Positions 1 through 8,204 of a stretch of 37,919 bases of DNA are shown piece after piece (positions within the stretch are counted from its first letter, which is position 1; the number at the start of each line of letters is the position of its first letter). The DNA is taken from IMG/VR virus record IMGVR_UViG_3300021365_000045, positions 1 to 37,919 of that record; one strand, written 5' to 3'. The translations under genes were made by a program, and so were the position numbers. The notes under the pieces are model-generated. The model ran no database searches. It saw only the letters and a program-made list of their open reading frames with translations, and was not told the DNA's origin. Source of the stretch: a virus.

Positions 1-1
1 A

Positions 2-547
2 TATTTGTCCCATGACCTCTGTGCGGGCAGGAACATCAAGAGATGGTTATGGAGGGATTACAACCCGGAGATAATATTACAGCAACCACCCTTCGACCGG
101 TACGAGGACCAGAGTGAGATCTTCACGTTGATAAGGAAACCAGATGACCGTTGGTGGTCAGGCATCAAGGACATGTTCTATTTCATGCCATGGTACGGCT
201 GGTGGGTCAACGACAAGATAATGCAACAGTGGCCACACTTCGGAAGAGGCACACTGAGGTATCATGACATCATGCAAGATATCAAACCCCAACACCTTAT
301 CAAGTGTGACGCGGGACTCAATGACAGGATGATCAACTTTGCCAAGACACATGGACTACTTTGCTATGGCAACATACCACACGAGAAGGCACTGAGACAC
401 TCTAAACCAGACATCAAGAAGTTAGAGGACAATGGTGTGAAAGAACTTAAGGCATGGCTCAGGAAAAATCCAGACAGGCAGAAACAACTAGACGACTACC
501 TGGCACCAGACTGGCAGTACTGGGAGAAGGTAGAGTACCAAGACTGA
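2..547 (+). CDS. Sulfotransferase-like protein, 5' truncated
   Basis: The reading frame is open to the left edge of the window, so the true start lies outside and only the C-terminal ~181 residues are seen. The segment LIRKPDDRWWSGIKDMF resembles the 3'-phosphate-binding motif of PAPS-dependent sulfotransferases (R-x-P-x-x-R-x-x-S). The 5'-phosphosulfate loop would be upstream and is not visible. The rest is rich in Trp, Tyr and basic residues. If the family is right, it would move sulfate from PAPS to a sugar or protein acceptor, which suits the glycan-modifying genes further right. Its stop codon overlaps the next start (TGATG), indicating translational coupling. Family assignment rests on one motif and is moderate. 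Confidence 0.55.
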   Translation, partial: YLSHDLCAGRNIKRWLWRDYNPEIILQQPPFDRYEDQSEIFTLIRKPDDRWWSGIKDMFYFMPWYGWWVNDKIMQQWPHFGRGTLRYHDIMQDIKPQHLIKCDAGLNDRMINFAKTHGLLCYGNIPHEKALRHSKPDIKKLEDNGVKELKAWLRKNPDRQKQLDDYLAPDWQYWEKVEYQD

Positions 548-1062
548 TGCACGAGTACAGGCTACACACACTGGTGGACATAACCGAAAACGGCAATCTA
601 AAACAGCAGTTCCCATTCAAGACCCCATCAGGCGACGAGATACATGACAAGCACAGTCTGGCCGTCGCTAGGAATCAGAACAGCAATTTCTCAACTATGT
701 TGCAACTGCTACAGATGAGGGGTAACATCACGTGGGAACAGCCACCGCACAGAGTTGAACTTCCGAGCCTGGGCAACCATGTGTTCGGATCCTACTATGA
801 GGGCAAACATTCAACATGGCACTTCCAGTTCTTCACAGAACAGTCAGGGGTATATGGTGAAGTGGCCGATCCAACAGAAAATCTAGTAGACGATTTTAAC
901 CTGGTACCCATAATAACAGAATGCAAAAACACTGCATATTTTCCTGTACAAACATTCGTCACAAGAGAACTGCAGGGGTCGGACGAACAAAAAGTTATCG
1001 GAGCACTGGCAGGTGGGATCATAAACACGTACTTTTCATATGCCGGCACCATCGATAAATAA
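547..1062 (+). CDS. Conserved phage protein of unknown function, 171 aa
   Basis: The ATG at 547 overlaps the upstream TGA and is preferred over an in-frame ATG at 454 that lies deep inside the neighbour. The protein begins MHEYRLHTLVDITENG and has alternating hydrophobic and aromatic stretches (for example TWHFQFFTE, and NLVPIITE near residue 120), suggesting a beta-rich fold. I recognise the general style from T4-like marine phages, where similar N-termini (HTVVDIT) occur in uncharacterised proteins near structural genes, but cannot assign a function. A GATAAATA box overlaps its stop codon and may serve the next gene. Confidence 0.7.
   Translation: MHEYRLHTLVDITENGNLKQQFPFKTPSGDEIHDKHSLAVARNQNSNFSTMLQLLQMRGNITWEQPPHRVELPSLGNHVFGSYYEGKHSTWHFQFFTEQSGVYGEVADPTENLVDDFNLVPIITECKNTAYFPVQTFVTRELQGSDEQKVIGALAGGIINTYFSYAGTIDK
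1054..1061 (+). promoter_or_regulatory. T4-late-type box GATAAATA
   Basis: GATAAATA overlaps the stop codon of the preceding gene, 49 bases before the next ATG. It resembles the T4-type late promoter core TATAAATA, which needs no -35 element. It is one of several such boxes in the window lying before structural or unknown genes. The call is by resemblance only; the box could be chance in an A/T-rich junction. Confidence 0.35.
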
Positions 1063-1110
1063 CAGTACATTAAGGCACAAACTTTCTAATATTAAAGGCA
1101 CACACAGGCG

Positions 1111-1416
1111 ATGCAACAGGCTCATTTACAGGCTCTATTAACGGAGGTGCAAATCCTCAAAAGAGATTTACAAAGATATATGAGTACAACAGAACTAGAA
1201 AAACAGAACCTTGAAGCACACGTGGACCTTTGTTCAGAGAGATACAAAGGATTACACGACAGATTGAGTGCGATCGAACTCCGTCTACAAAAGATGAATG
1301 AAGATCAACAGTTGAGTCACAAGAGCAGTCAGAAGACAATCATAGCAACAGCAGGCACGGTTGTCGCAGGCCTACTATCAACGGTGGTAGTGATCCTGAT
1401 GAAGATGCCAGGCTAA
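1111..1416 (+). CDS. Small coiled-coil protein with C-terminal membrane anchor, 101 aa
   Basis: Residues 1-70 are highly charged with heptad-like leucines (LTEVQILKRDL, LHDRLSAIELRLQKM), as in a coiled coil. Residues about 76-97 (IIATAGTVVAGLLSTVVVILM) form one clear transmembrane helix ending in a short KMPG tail. This tail-anchored layout occurs in phage lysis accessory, holin-like and baseplate-anchor proteins, but no specific family is recognised. There is no strong ribosome-binding site before the ATG. The next gene starts 12 bases downstream. Confidence 0.7.
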   Translation: MQQAHLQALLTEVQILKRDLQRYMSTTELEKQNLEAHVDLCSERYKGLHDRLSAIELRLQKMNEDQQLSHKSSQKTIIATAGTVVAGLLSTVVVILMKMPG

Positions 1417-1428
1417 AATTATCAATAC

Positions 1429-1662
1429 ATGTTCATACAGATAGCACCTAAGGCCAGAGTCTACGTCACAGACACGGATGTTGAATTCATACGAGAACAC
1501 GCACTGGAATCATTCAGGAGCGACCAACTATCACTAGAGGATGCCGACAGGGCCAAACGGTTGGCAGACAAGGCAGTGTTCGTACGTAAGAAACTTGACA
1601 CCCACATGCAATATGCTTTAAATAGAAAGATAAAGTTCGTTGCAAATGACAGGAAAAAATAA
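1429..1662 (+). CDS. Hypothetical phage protein, 77 aa
   Basis: This is a short, charged, mostly helical protein (FIREHALESFRS, DADRAKRLADKAVFVRKKL) with no signal peptide or membrane segment. It overlaps the next gene by 17 bases, a compact arrangement typical of co-transcribed phage genes. No family is recognised. Confidence 0.6.
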   Translation: MFIQIAPKARVYVTDTDVEFIREHALESFRSDQLSLEDADRAKRLADKAVFVRKKLDTHMQYALNRKIKFVANDRKK

Positions 1663-2149
1663 ATCAGAACTGGTAAAACAGATAGAGGCCTACGGGCTGA
1701 AAGGCAAACTCGCGGACCTGGCACACCGGGAGCAGGCACGCAGACCATTCCAACACCTGCCCAAGCAGTTCTCCAAGGGCATCCTGATAGGCAACATAGC
1801 CATCGTGCCCAAGAAACACACGGGCACCAGATACGTGTACGTGATAGCGGACATGCTGGAGGCCCAGGTACTGCACGATGACATCAACCTCAAACAGACC
1901 GCGATCCTGGTTGCACACTACCTGGCGGATGGCAAGAACATACCGGATAACATAGTGGAGATGGACATGAAACATTCATCACAACTGTTCGACATACAGA
2001 GTGCCAAACGAATGATACGTGAGGCACAGAAGGGCAAGGACGAACAGATGGAGGACGTTTACTGGGACAGGCTGGATGTCGCTAACCGCCTAGCGGACGA
2101 ATACAAAGACAAGATACAGCAAATCTTTAGTGACACGTTCGGCACATAG
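1646..2149 (+). CDS. Hypothetical phage protein, 167 aa
   Basis: ATG 1646 (MTGKNKSELVK) is chosen over an in-frame TTG six bases upstream. The N-terminal ~50 residues are basic. A central segment (ILIGNIAIVPKKHTGTRYVYVIADML) looks beta-rich, and the C-terminal half is acidic and helical. It sits directly before a probable virion or assembly gene, so an assembly role is plausible, but this is inference from position. Confidence 0.65.
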   Translation: MTGKNKSELVKQIEAYGLKGKLADLAHREQARRPFQHLPKQFSKGILIGNIAIVPKKHTGTRYVYVIADMLEAQVLHDDINLKQTAILVAHYLADGKNIPDNIVEMDMKHSSQLFDIQSAKRMIREAQKGKDEQMEDVYWDRLDVANRLADEYKDKIQQIFSDTFGT

Positions 2150-2151
2150 AT

Positions 2152-2159
2152 AATAAATA
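2152..2159 (+). promoter_or_regulatory. Possible late box AATAAATA
   Basis: AATAAATA lies 8 bases before the ATG at 2168, in the 18-base gap between two genes. It deviates from TATAAATA in the first base. No -35 hexamer is visible, as expected for T4-type late promoters. If used, transcription would begin at or very near the ATG. Confidence 0.3.
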
Positions 2160-2167
2160 AACACAGT

Positions 2168-3070
2168 ATGAAGAGCTTAGACCTTACAAAACCAATTACA
2201 ACCGAATCGTTACTTAAAGAATTTGAATCCAGATTCAACATGACCATGGATCTATCACAGTTCAACGAAGAAGAACTACATGACTACGCAAACCATGTGA
2301 GAACAAAGATACATGAGATCACACAGAACACACACTTCGGACAAGAATTAAAAGATGATTCATATCAGAAGAATCAAATGATGTTGGACATCATTAATCA
2401 AGCGATCACAGAGAGAAAACTTGGTGAGTACGGCGGCAACATGGATAACCCAATCTTAGACAAAGCAACAGCACCAATCAAAGACAAACTTGCAAAAGGA
2501 CAACCACTAAGTCCAGATGAGAGAACAGCGGCTTCTAAACTTATGGCAATGAAACAGATGCCAAAAGGTACAGGTACCATGATGGGTGTGAAAGAAGGTG
2601 TTGAAGAGCAATCAGAATTAATTTTAGCGGCCAAGGACATGATGGACAAGGTTACATCATTCTTGGAAGATCTAGCATCAATGAAGACAGAAGGCATGTT
2701 AGAACTAGCAGACAGAATCAGAGACGAGATGGGTGCTGAGAAATCAGACGCATTCCTACAAAAAATCCAACCAGCGATTGAACAGGCGGAAGCCACTTTA
2801 ACGACAACTAGACAAGAGCTAGACAACGGTGTAAGAATTTTGACCGGAGAAGAAGTAGCATCAGACCCTATGGGCGCCGATGACACGATGGACATGGACA
2901 CAACAGACGCAGACTTAGATGACTTGAGTACAGATGACCTAGAGTCAGATGAGTTTGGCGCCTCTGATGCCGAAGCGGGTGGAACAGAACCGGAAGGCAG
3001 AGAACAAAGAGAATCAAAAGAAGTGTTTGAAGCATCAAACAGATTGTTCAGTAAACTAGCGGGGAAGTAG
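2168..3070 (+). CDS. Probable virion assembly or scaffold-type protein, 300 aa
   Basis: This is a helical, Met- and Gln-rich protein. The N-terminal block contains ESRFNMTMDLSQFNEEELHD, and a strongly acidic, low-complexity C-terminal region follows (residues about 230-285, with runs such as DDTMDMDTTDADLDDL). It ends in a basic patch (NRLFSKLAGK). Acidic helical proteins of this kind serve as prohead core or internal head proteins in T4-like phages. That role is inferred from composition and neighbourhood, not from a diagnostic motif. The stop lies 4 bases before a GTG-initiated gene. Confidence 0.6.
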   Translation: MKSLDLTKPITTESLLKEFESRFNMTMDLSQFNEEELHDYANHVRTKIHEITQNTHFGQELKDDSYQKNQMMLDIINQAITERKLGEYGGNMDNPILDKATAPIKDKLAKGQPLSPDERTAASKLMAMKQMPKGTGTMMGVKEGVEEQSELILAAKDMMDKVTSFLEDLASMKTEGMLELADRIRDEMGAEKSDAFLQKIQPAIEQAEATLTTTRQELDNGVRILTGEEVASDPMGADDTMDMDTTDADLDDLSTDDLESDEFGASDAEAGGTEPEGREQRESKEVFEASNRLFSKLAGK

Positions 3071-3074
3071 TCCC

Positions 3075-3431
3075 GTGAGATTTTTCGAATTCAACAAAAG
3101 CGACACAGACCTAGAGTCAGCATTGATCAACATCCTGTTGAACATGAAGGGCGACGCCGACGAGAAGGGTATGCCAAGTGACGTCAGCATGGACGCAGTC
3201 AAACAGATCATGAGCAACACCGGGTATCCAGCATTCAACTATGATGTCTTCAAGAGGATCTACGACGCGGATGGTGATCTAAAGAACCTCGTTGCAGACT
3301 TCGACAATGAAAAGATTGTTGTCAAAACAGACGCCGAGGCAGAGAAAGATCCTGCCATGGACTACGATGACCAAGGTTCAACAGACGTGGTAAAGAAGAT
3401 GGCCAAGTCTGCTATGAACAGACGAAAATAG
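3075..3431 (+). CDS. Hypothetical phage protein, 118 aa (GTG start)
   Basis: The GTG at 3075 gives M-RFFEFNKSD, and an RFFEF-type N-terminus is common in T4-like marine phage proteins. The protein is acidic and helical, with a small C-terminal basic tail (AMNRRK). It follows the probable assembly gene by 4 bases and probably belongs to the same transcript. No function is recognised. Confidence 0.65.
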   Translation: MRFFEFNKSDTDLESALINILLNMKGDADEKGMPSDVSMDAVKQIMSNTGYPAFNYDVFKRIYDADGDLKNLVADFDNEKIVVKTDAEAEKDPAMDYDDQGSTDVVKKMAKSAMNRRK

Positions 3432-3446
3432 TCCATAATTACATAT

Positions 3447-3827
3447 ATGCACTACAAGAGTATGAAATACCAATTAAATTCTTTACGGCTGGGTTTGATA
3501 CACGAAGACAATATTTACGGTAAGCCTACTATCTTTTTGGCCATGGGGTCTCAAGCACCAGACGTGCAACCACACATAGATTACTACAAAGATCTATACG
3601 CAAAAAAAGAACAGAACATCATAATTATACCTTTCAACAACAACGGCACAGAGCCAGGTGACGATTATGAAATAGTTGCACACTATGAAAATATTTTAGG
3701 TATAAAATTTTACGTGACTGAGAAGATAGATTCAACGCACCAGTTCTTTAAAGATTTTGGAGTGCCTGTAAATAACTTTACTGAGTATACTTTTGATGCC
3801 AAAACTAAATTCGTAAGGAAAGTATAA
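3447..3827 (+). CDS. Glutathione-peroxidase-like thioredoxin-fold protein lacking the active site, 126 aa
   Basis: The order of segments follows the glutathione peroxidase family. YGKPTIFLAMGSQAP (24-38) sits where the family has GKPVLIVNVASKCG. PFNNNGTEPG (62-71) sits where it has PCNQFGGQEPG. NNFTEYTFDAKTKFVRKV (109-126) sits where it has WNFTKFLIDRxGxVVKRY. Of the Cys/Sec-Gln-Trp-Asn catalytic tetrad, the Cys, Gln and Trp positions are replaced and only the Asn seems kept. The protein is shorter than usual GPx (~160 aa). Peroxidase activity is therefore unlikely, and a binding or regulatory role is possible. Its stop overlaps the next start (TAATG), coupling it to the radical SAM gene. An in-frame ATG at 3462 is an alternative start. 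Confidence 0.7.
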   Translation: MHYKSMKYQLNSLRLGLIHEDNIYGKPTIFLAMGSQAPDVQPHIDYYKDLYAKKEQNIIIIPFNNNGTEPGDDYEIVAHYENILGIKFYVTEKIDSTHQFFKDFGVPVNNFTEYTFDAKTKFVRKV

Positions 3828-5092
3828 TGAGTAAAGTATTTTGCGACAAACCATTCAACCACAACTACGTACACCCCAACGGCAAGATGCGTTTGTGTTG
3901 TACAACCATACAAGACCTGCCAACCGACAACAACTACAACCTGTTTGATGCCAACAAGCACAGCATAGACGACTACTGGAACAGCAACAGGATGAGAGAG
4001 ATACGTAGGAAGATGATAGCCGGGGAGAAGATCAGAGACTGTGAAAGATGTTACAGGCAGGAAGAACAGGGTGCAGAGAGTCTGAGATCAACAGAGGGCA
4101 TGGATGAATTCATCATAGACACACTACCAGATGGTACCTATCAAAAAAGTGCAACGACCATGCAGATACAACTAGGAAACATATGCAATCTCAAATGCAA
4201 GATGTGTAGCCAGATGTATAGCCACATGCATGGCATGGAGACCAAGGAAATAGGAGAACAAGATCCGGAATGGTTGCACTGGGTGAAGGAGCAAGGTGCC
4301 AACGTCAACAACTGGACCAATGAACTGGGTATCAAACAAGAGTGGTACCGGAGCAAGGAGACCAAATTGAAGATGTTCGGGCACATAAGTCGAAACATCA
4401 CACAACTGGTCGTGATAGGTGGTGAACCCACCCTCATACCGGAATTCTATGAACTGTTTGAATACTGCGATCAACAAGGAACATTGAAAGACAAGAATGT
4501 CACTATAGTTACTAACCTGACCAACACAAACACAAAACTGACTAAATGGTTACCTAAATTAAAAAAATGGCAGATATGGGCAAGTGTTGACGGAGTAGGT
4601 GAAAGGACAGAATATATCAGATATCCAAGCAAGTGGAACACAATATTGAATAGTCTGGAGTTCTATAGAAACATCCTAAATGAAAACGGTAACATCACCC
4701 TAAGTCCTGCTGTGCAATTACTCAACATAGACCAACTCGACGACATCGTTAAATGGTGGCTGGATTGGTGCGGGGGAGAACTCAACGAAAGATACGGGTT
4801 CACTTGGTTGGCGACTGTTTGGTATCCTCTCATCTGTAACCCTAGCATGGCACCACGTGAGTGGAGATTGAAAGTGGCCGACAAGTTGTCCGAGTATAAG
4901 TTTGATCAGAACTACGAAAACATAATAAACGAACTGAAGAGGGACCAGCATACGCCAGAGAAGTACCAGGAGTTACAGACAGCATTCATCAAGTACAATG
5001 ATCGACAGGATCAGTTTAGAGGTGTTAAGAAGACATGGAGAGAACTGTTACCAGAACTAGGCATTGCCTTAGAAAAATCACTTAAAATATAA
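3827..5092 (+). CDS. Radical SAM protein with N-terminal cysteine (twitch-like) region, 421 aa
   Basis: The canonical radical SAM cluster motif C-x3-C-x2-C is present at C120, C124 and C127 (GNICNLKCKMCS). A GGEP motif follows (VIGGEPTLIPEF), as expected for SAM binding. The N-terminal region holds further cysteines (C6, C24, C25, C72, C75), resembling a half-SPASM or twitch auxiliary-cluster arrangement placed before the barrel. Such proteins are frequent in marine phages and modify peptides or sugars, but the substrate is unknown. It is coupled to the GPx-like gene upstream and followed 4 bases later by a glycosyltransferase-like gene. A role in surface-glycan or peptide modification is inferred from context. 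Confidence 0.88.
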   Translation: MSKVFCDKPFNHNYVHPNGKMRLCCTTIQDLPTDNNYNLFDANKHSIDDYWNSNRMREIRRKMIAGEKIRDCERCYRQEEQGAESLRSTEGMDEFIIDTLPDGTYQKSATTMQIQLGNICNLKCKMCSQMYSHMHGMETKEIGEQDPEWLHWVKEQGANVNNWTNELGIKQEWYRSKETKLKMFGHISRNITQLVVIGGEPTLIPEFYELFEYCDQQGTLKDKNVTIVTNLTNTNTKLTKWLPKLKKWQIWASVDGVGERTEYIRYPSKWNTILNSLEFYRNILNENGNITLSPAVQLLNIDQLDDIVKWWLDWCGGELNERYGFTWLATVWYPLICNPSMAPREWRLKVADKLSEYKFDQNYENIINELKRDQHTPEKYQELQTAFIKYNDRQDQFRGVKKTWRELLPELGIALEKSLKI

Positions 5093-5095
5093 CAT

Positions 5096-6145
5096 ATGAC
5101 GAAAGCAGTTATTAACATAGGAGTAGATGTTGAAGACACTTATTTCAATTTCCCACAACAGGTCATGAGCGAAATCGTAGATGCCTTGCACAATAACGAC
5201 ACAGTTGAGATACATTTCGCAGAAGGAGTGGCACTTGAAGAATTGAACTACAAAGAAAAAAAATTCTTACAGATACTTAAAGAACTTTGCGACCAAAACA
5301 GTTGGCCCTTGAGCAAGATACACTTTGTTCTACCAAATTTTGTGCAAGACAGCTCAGTATGGCCTTGTATAGAATTTGGTAATTCGTCACAAGTTAGTAT
5401 TCCTCTCGAAGATAATTTTTTTTTGAGAGTGCAGACAGAAGATATTAAAATCAAAAAAAATATTCAAAAAACTTTTGGAATTTTTGTCCATAGGAGCAGT
5501 TGGGAAAGACTACTATTAAGCAGTCATCTACATAAAAAACACAGAGACATAACTCTGCAGACCTTCCATAGACACCTGGATAATCCAGCACACCTGATAG
5601 AGCTGGGTATTGATCAACTATTATGGCAGTTAAGCAGTGCCGAAAAACTAGATGCTTCCATGATTAGACAAATCTCAGCATTTGTCGAAAATATACCTTT
5701 CGATCATGGGAAAAAGTGGACACATAATAATCATGTCAGCATGACCGTGGACAAAACTATAATGTTTTGGTATAATAATATATTTGTCGATGTGGTTTGT
5801 GAAAAGATGAACACAGGAAAAACATTCTTTCCCACGGAGAAGATTGCAAGACCACTGGGCACTAAGACTCCATTCCTAATCATGTCATCTCCCGACTACA
5901 TCAAGAACCTGCGTAAGTTAGGCTTCCGGTCTTTTGGAAAGTTTTGGGACGAGAGCTATGACTATCAACAAGGTGTACAGAGAGCAGAATCTATCCAATG
6001 TATAATAGACGATCTGGCAAAATTGAATCAATCGCAGTTGCAGGAACTTTACCAAAAAATGTTACCAATATTGGAACACAATCATAAGATATACAACGAG
6101 CTCACGCCTGATAAAATTATGTCTACTTTTAACCTAGTTAAATAA
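5096..6145 (+). CDS. Glycosyltransferase-like protein, 349 aa
   Basis: The C-terminal third carries TEKIARPLGTKTPFLIMSS followed by LRKLGFRSFGKFWDESYD. This arrangement (charged-E-K-x-x-RP...PF-hydrophobic...GF-x-F...DESYD) is seen in fucosyltransferase/GT10-like phage proteins. The protein encoded at 8205-9257 shows the same pattern, so the two are likely distant relatives. The N-terminal half is divergent with no recognised motif. It probably contributes to glycan decoration of phage or host. Neighbours are radical SAM and epimerase genes, which supports a carbohydrate role. The family assignment is tentative. Confidence 0.5.
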   Translation: MTKAVINIGVDVEDTYFNFPQQVMSEIVDALHNNDTVEIHFAEGVALEELNYKEKKFLQILKELCDQNSWPLSKIHFVLPNFVQDSSVWPCIEFGNSSQVSIPLEDNFFLRVQTEDIKIKKNIQKTFGIFVHRSSWERLLLSSHLHKKHRDITLQTFHRHLDNPAHLIELGIDQLLWQLSSAEKLDASMIRQISAFVENIPFDHGKKWTHNNHVSMTVDKTIMFWYNNIFVDVVCEKMNTGKTFFPTEKIARPLGTKTPFLIMSSPDYIKNLRKLGFRSFGKFWDESYDYQQGVQRAESIQCIIDDLAKLNQSQLQELYQKMLPILEHNHKIYNELTPDKIMSTFNLVK

Positions 6146-6149
6146 TTCT

Positions 6150-7067
6150 ATGAAGATATTTTTAACCGGCTCCAGCGGTTTTATAGGAGAAAATCTTGTT
6201 AAAAAACTTACATTAACACACGAAGTCCATGAGATGCAAAGTGATCTGCTTGAACACAAGAAAGTACAACAAGAATTACTAAATGCAGACCCAGACATAG
6301 TAGTGCATCTGGCCGCCAGGACCGAAGTACAACAAAGTTTTTATGAACAGATAACTTTCAGCGATACCAATTATGTGGGCACTGTGAACTTGATAGAAGC
6401 CGCTTCTAAACTAAAAAACTTGAAAAACTTTGTGTTTGCCAGCACAATGGAGACCTACGGATGGCAACCCATATCAGACGAAGTCAAGAATAACAAGATA
6501 CCAAACAAACATATACTTTTTGATGAGAACACACCCACCAATCCCAATGCACCTTATGCCGTGGCCAAACTAGGGTGCGAGTATTATCTGAAATATGCTA
6601 AACGATCGCTAGGATTACCTTACACAATCATCAGACTGACCAACTGCTACGGAAGAGACAATAATGATTTCTTTGTAACAGAACAAATCATAAGACAAAT
6701 GCTCAATAACGAGCATGAGATTAATCTTGGTTATGCGGAACCATACAGAAATTTTATCTATATTGATGACATGATAGACATGTGGTCATTGGTCATTAAA
6801 CACTATGACAAATGTAACGGCAAGACTTTTACCATAGGCCCAGAACAGGCAATCAAAATCAAAGACTACGCCGAGATGATTGCAAAAAAACTTAACTGGC
6901 AAGGCAAGATCAATTGGGACACAAAAGATCCTAGACCGGGAGAAATCTACTGGTTGTGTTCAAATCACAAATTGATCACAGAGACTATTGGTTGGGGACC
7001 AAAAACTTCATTGTCAGATGGACTGGATAAGACTATAGAAATATGGAAGAAGAAAAATGCTGAATGA
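6150..7067 (+). CDS. NAD-dependent epimerase/dehydratase (extended SDR), 305 aa
   Basis: The nucleotide-binding motif GSSGFIG (7-13) opens the protein. The catalytic triad elements are FASTMETYG (Ser 98 region) and Y136-x3-K140 (PYAVAK). The HLAA motif lies at 53-56. Length and motif spacing fit extended SDR sugar-nucleotide enzymes such as UDP-glucose 4-epimerase or dTDP-glucose 4,6-dehydratase relatives. The substrate cannot be told from sequence. It probably makes a nucleotide sugar for the adjacent glycosyltransferase-like enzymes. Its end overlaps the next gene by 11 bases. Confidence 0.88.
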   Translation: MKIFLTGSSGFIGENLVKKLTLTHEVHEMQSDLLEHKKVQQELLNADPDIVVHLAARTEVQQSFYEQITFSDTNYVGTVNLIEAASKLKNLKNFVFASTMETYGWQPISDEVKNNKIPNKHILFDENTPTNPNAPYAVAKLGCEYYLKYAKRSLGLPYTIIRLTNCYGRDNNDFFVTEQIIRQMLNNEHEINLGYAEPYRNFIYIDDMIDMWSLVIKHYDKCNGKTFTIGPEQAIKIKDYAEMIAKKLNWQGKINWDTKDPRPGEIYWLCSNHKLITETIGWGPKTSLSDGLDKTIEIWKKKNAE

Positions 7068-8175
7068 TCTACAAACACATTGGGACAATGCCACTCTAGA
7101 TTATGATCTAGGAAAATACAATTTCAAACAATGGGCAATTGATGTAATACAGGAAGAATTCCCACAAGTGAAGGAATTAGAAAAAATACATCAACTCCTT
7201 AAACCTAACGAGGTAGTAAAATTACAACAACATGTACAGAATGCTTGTTCTAGAAAAGACTTCATGGAGATGTTTGACGCTTTCACCAAAGAGCACATAC
7301 CATCGAGAATACAAAACAAAAGATATATGATACAGAGACAGGGCACGTTAAGGGTAGTCATACCACAACAGGCCAAAGTAGGAAGGAGACTTCACTTTCA
7401 TCAAGGTATCTTTGTTGGTAATGGCAGAGGTTGTAGAACCATATGGACACCACTTACAAAGGCTGAGAAGTCAAACACAATGTGGATAATGGATCTAGAG
7501 AAGAGTCGAGAAGTTACAAAACAATTCCTAGAAGAAAAATGGGATCTCGAAAAGTTTGAGGCTACTTGCATACAAAATTCTAAACCAGTTGAGCTTGTCC
7601 CAGGACAGAGCCACTTGTTCTTTCAAGAACACATACATGGAAATATCAATAACGAAGAAGGTTACACCAGAGTAAGCATAGACATGAGAATACTGATAGA
7701 GGGTGAAGAGTATGGTAGAAGATTACCTGGAGGCTTTATGCGTATGCCTGGAGACCACAAAGCAGGCGAAGAGTTTGATTATACAGGTAAACATTTCATC
7801 ACATATGCAGGATGGAATAGTAAGTTTGCCAAGAACATTCCACTGCCCATGCAAAGGGGAACAATAGAAAACTATTGTAAAAAATACAACATACAATATT
7901 CGAGTTACGAATTTGAAAATGAGCATTGTGATTGGCAACCAGGACTGGCCCATCACATCGAACAAAAACCAGATGGCATCGTTCTTGCCAGTATGTATGC
8001 AATAACAGACGATAAAAAAAGACGAAATGAACTGTTAAATCTAGCACTTGAAAATAATGTTGAACTGCACTTCGCAAATGAATTGTGTTTCCTTAAAAAC
8101 AAGAAAGACCTTGAGCAAATAAATGATTATCTAAATTTTGCTGTGCCTAAAAAAGGCAAGCACAGTTGGGAATAA
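7057..8175 (+). CDS. Fusion: 2OG-Fe(II) oxygenase-like domain plus LIC12192-type carbohydrate-cluster domain, 372 aa
   Basis: Residues about 85-225 resemble the 2-oxoglutarate/Fe(II) oxygenase of sporadic carbohydrate clusters. A His-rich entry segment RRLHFHQGIFVGNG is followed by WTPL, then a distal His (EHIHGN, about 191-196) and Arg (TRVSIDMR). Residues about 245-360 match the LIC12192-type sporadic carbohydrate-cluster protein: ITYAGWNSKFAKNIPLPMQ, the YC dipeptide, GIVLASMYA and ELHFANE. The two families are normally separate neighbouring genes and here form one polypeptide. The second metal ligand of the usual HxD motif is not obvious (HFHQ). The first ~80 residues are unassigned. A role in modifying an unusual sugar is inferred. 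Confidence 0.72.
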   Translation: MLNDLQTHWDNATLDYDLGKYNFKQWAIDVIQEEFPQVKELEKIHQLLKPNEVVKLQQHVQNACSRKDFMEMFDAFTKEHIPSRIQNKRYMIQRQGTLRVVIPQQAKVGRRLHFHQGIFVGNGRGCRTIWTPLTKAEKSNTMWIMDLEKSREVTKQFLEEKWDLEKFEATCIQNSKPVELVPGQSHLFFQEHIHGNINNEEGYTRVSIDMRILIEGEEYGRRLPGGFMRMPGDHKAGEEFDYTGKHFITYAGWNSKFAKNIPLPMQRGTIENYCKKYNIQYSSYEFENEHCDWQPGLAHHIEQKPDGIVLASMYAITDDKKRRNELLNLALENNVELHFANELCFLKNKKDLEQINDYLNFAVPKKGKHSWE

Positions 8176-8204
8176 GAAACTTGCTTTAAATCTGTTGGGC
8201 GTTT
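8176..8204. terminator. Convergent junction with possible hairpin
   Basis: The + strand oxygenase gene and the - strand gene ending at 8205 converge here. AAGGCAAG at the end of the + gene can pair with CTTGCTTT (one G-U) across a 19-base loop, followed by A/T-rich bases. This could act as a weak terminator for the + transcript. There is no long U tract, so the call is weak. Confidence 0.3.

Noticed and set aside
1588-1625. TTGACA with TATGCT inside the 1429 gene as a promoter
   Set aside because: The spacing is about 11 bases, too short for sigma70, and the sequence is explained by coding.
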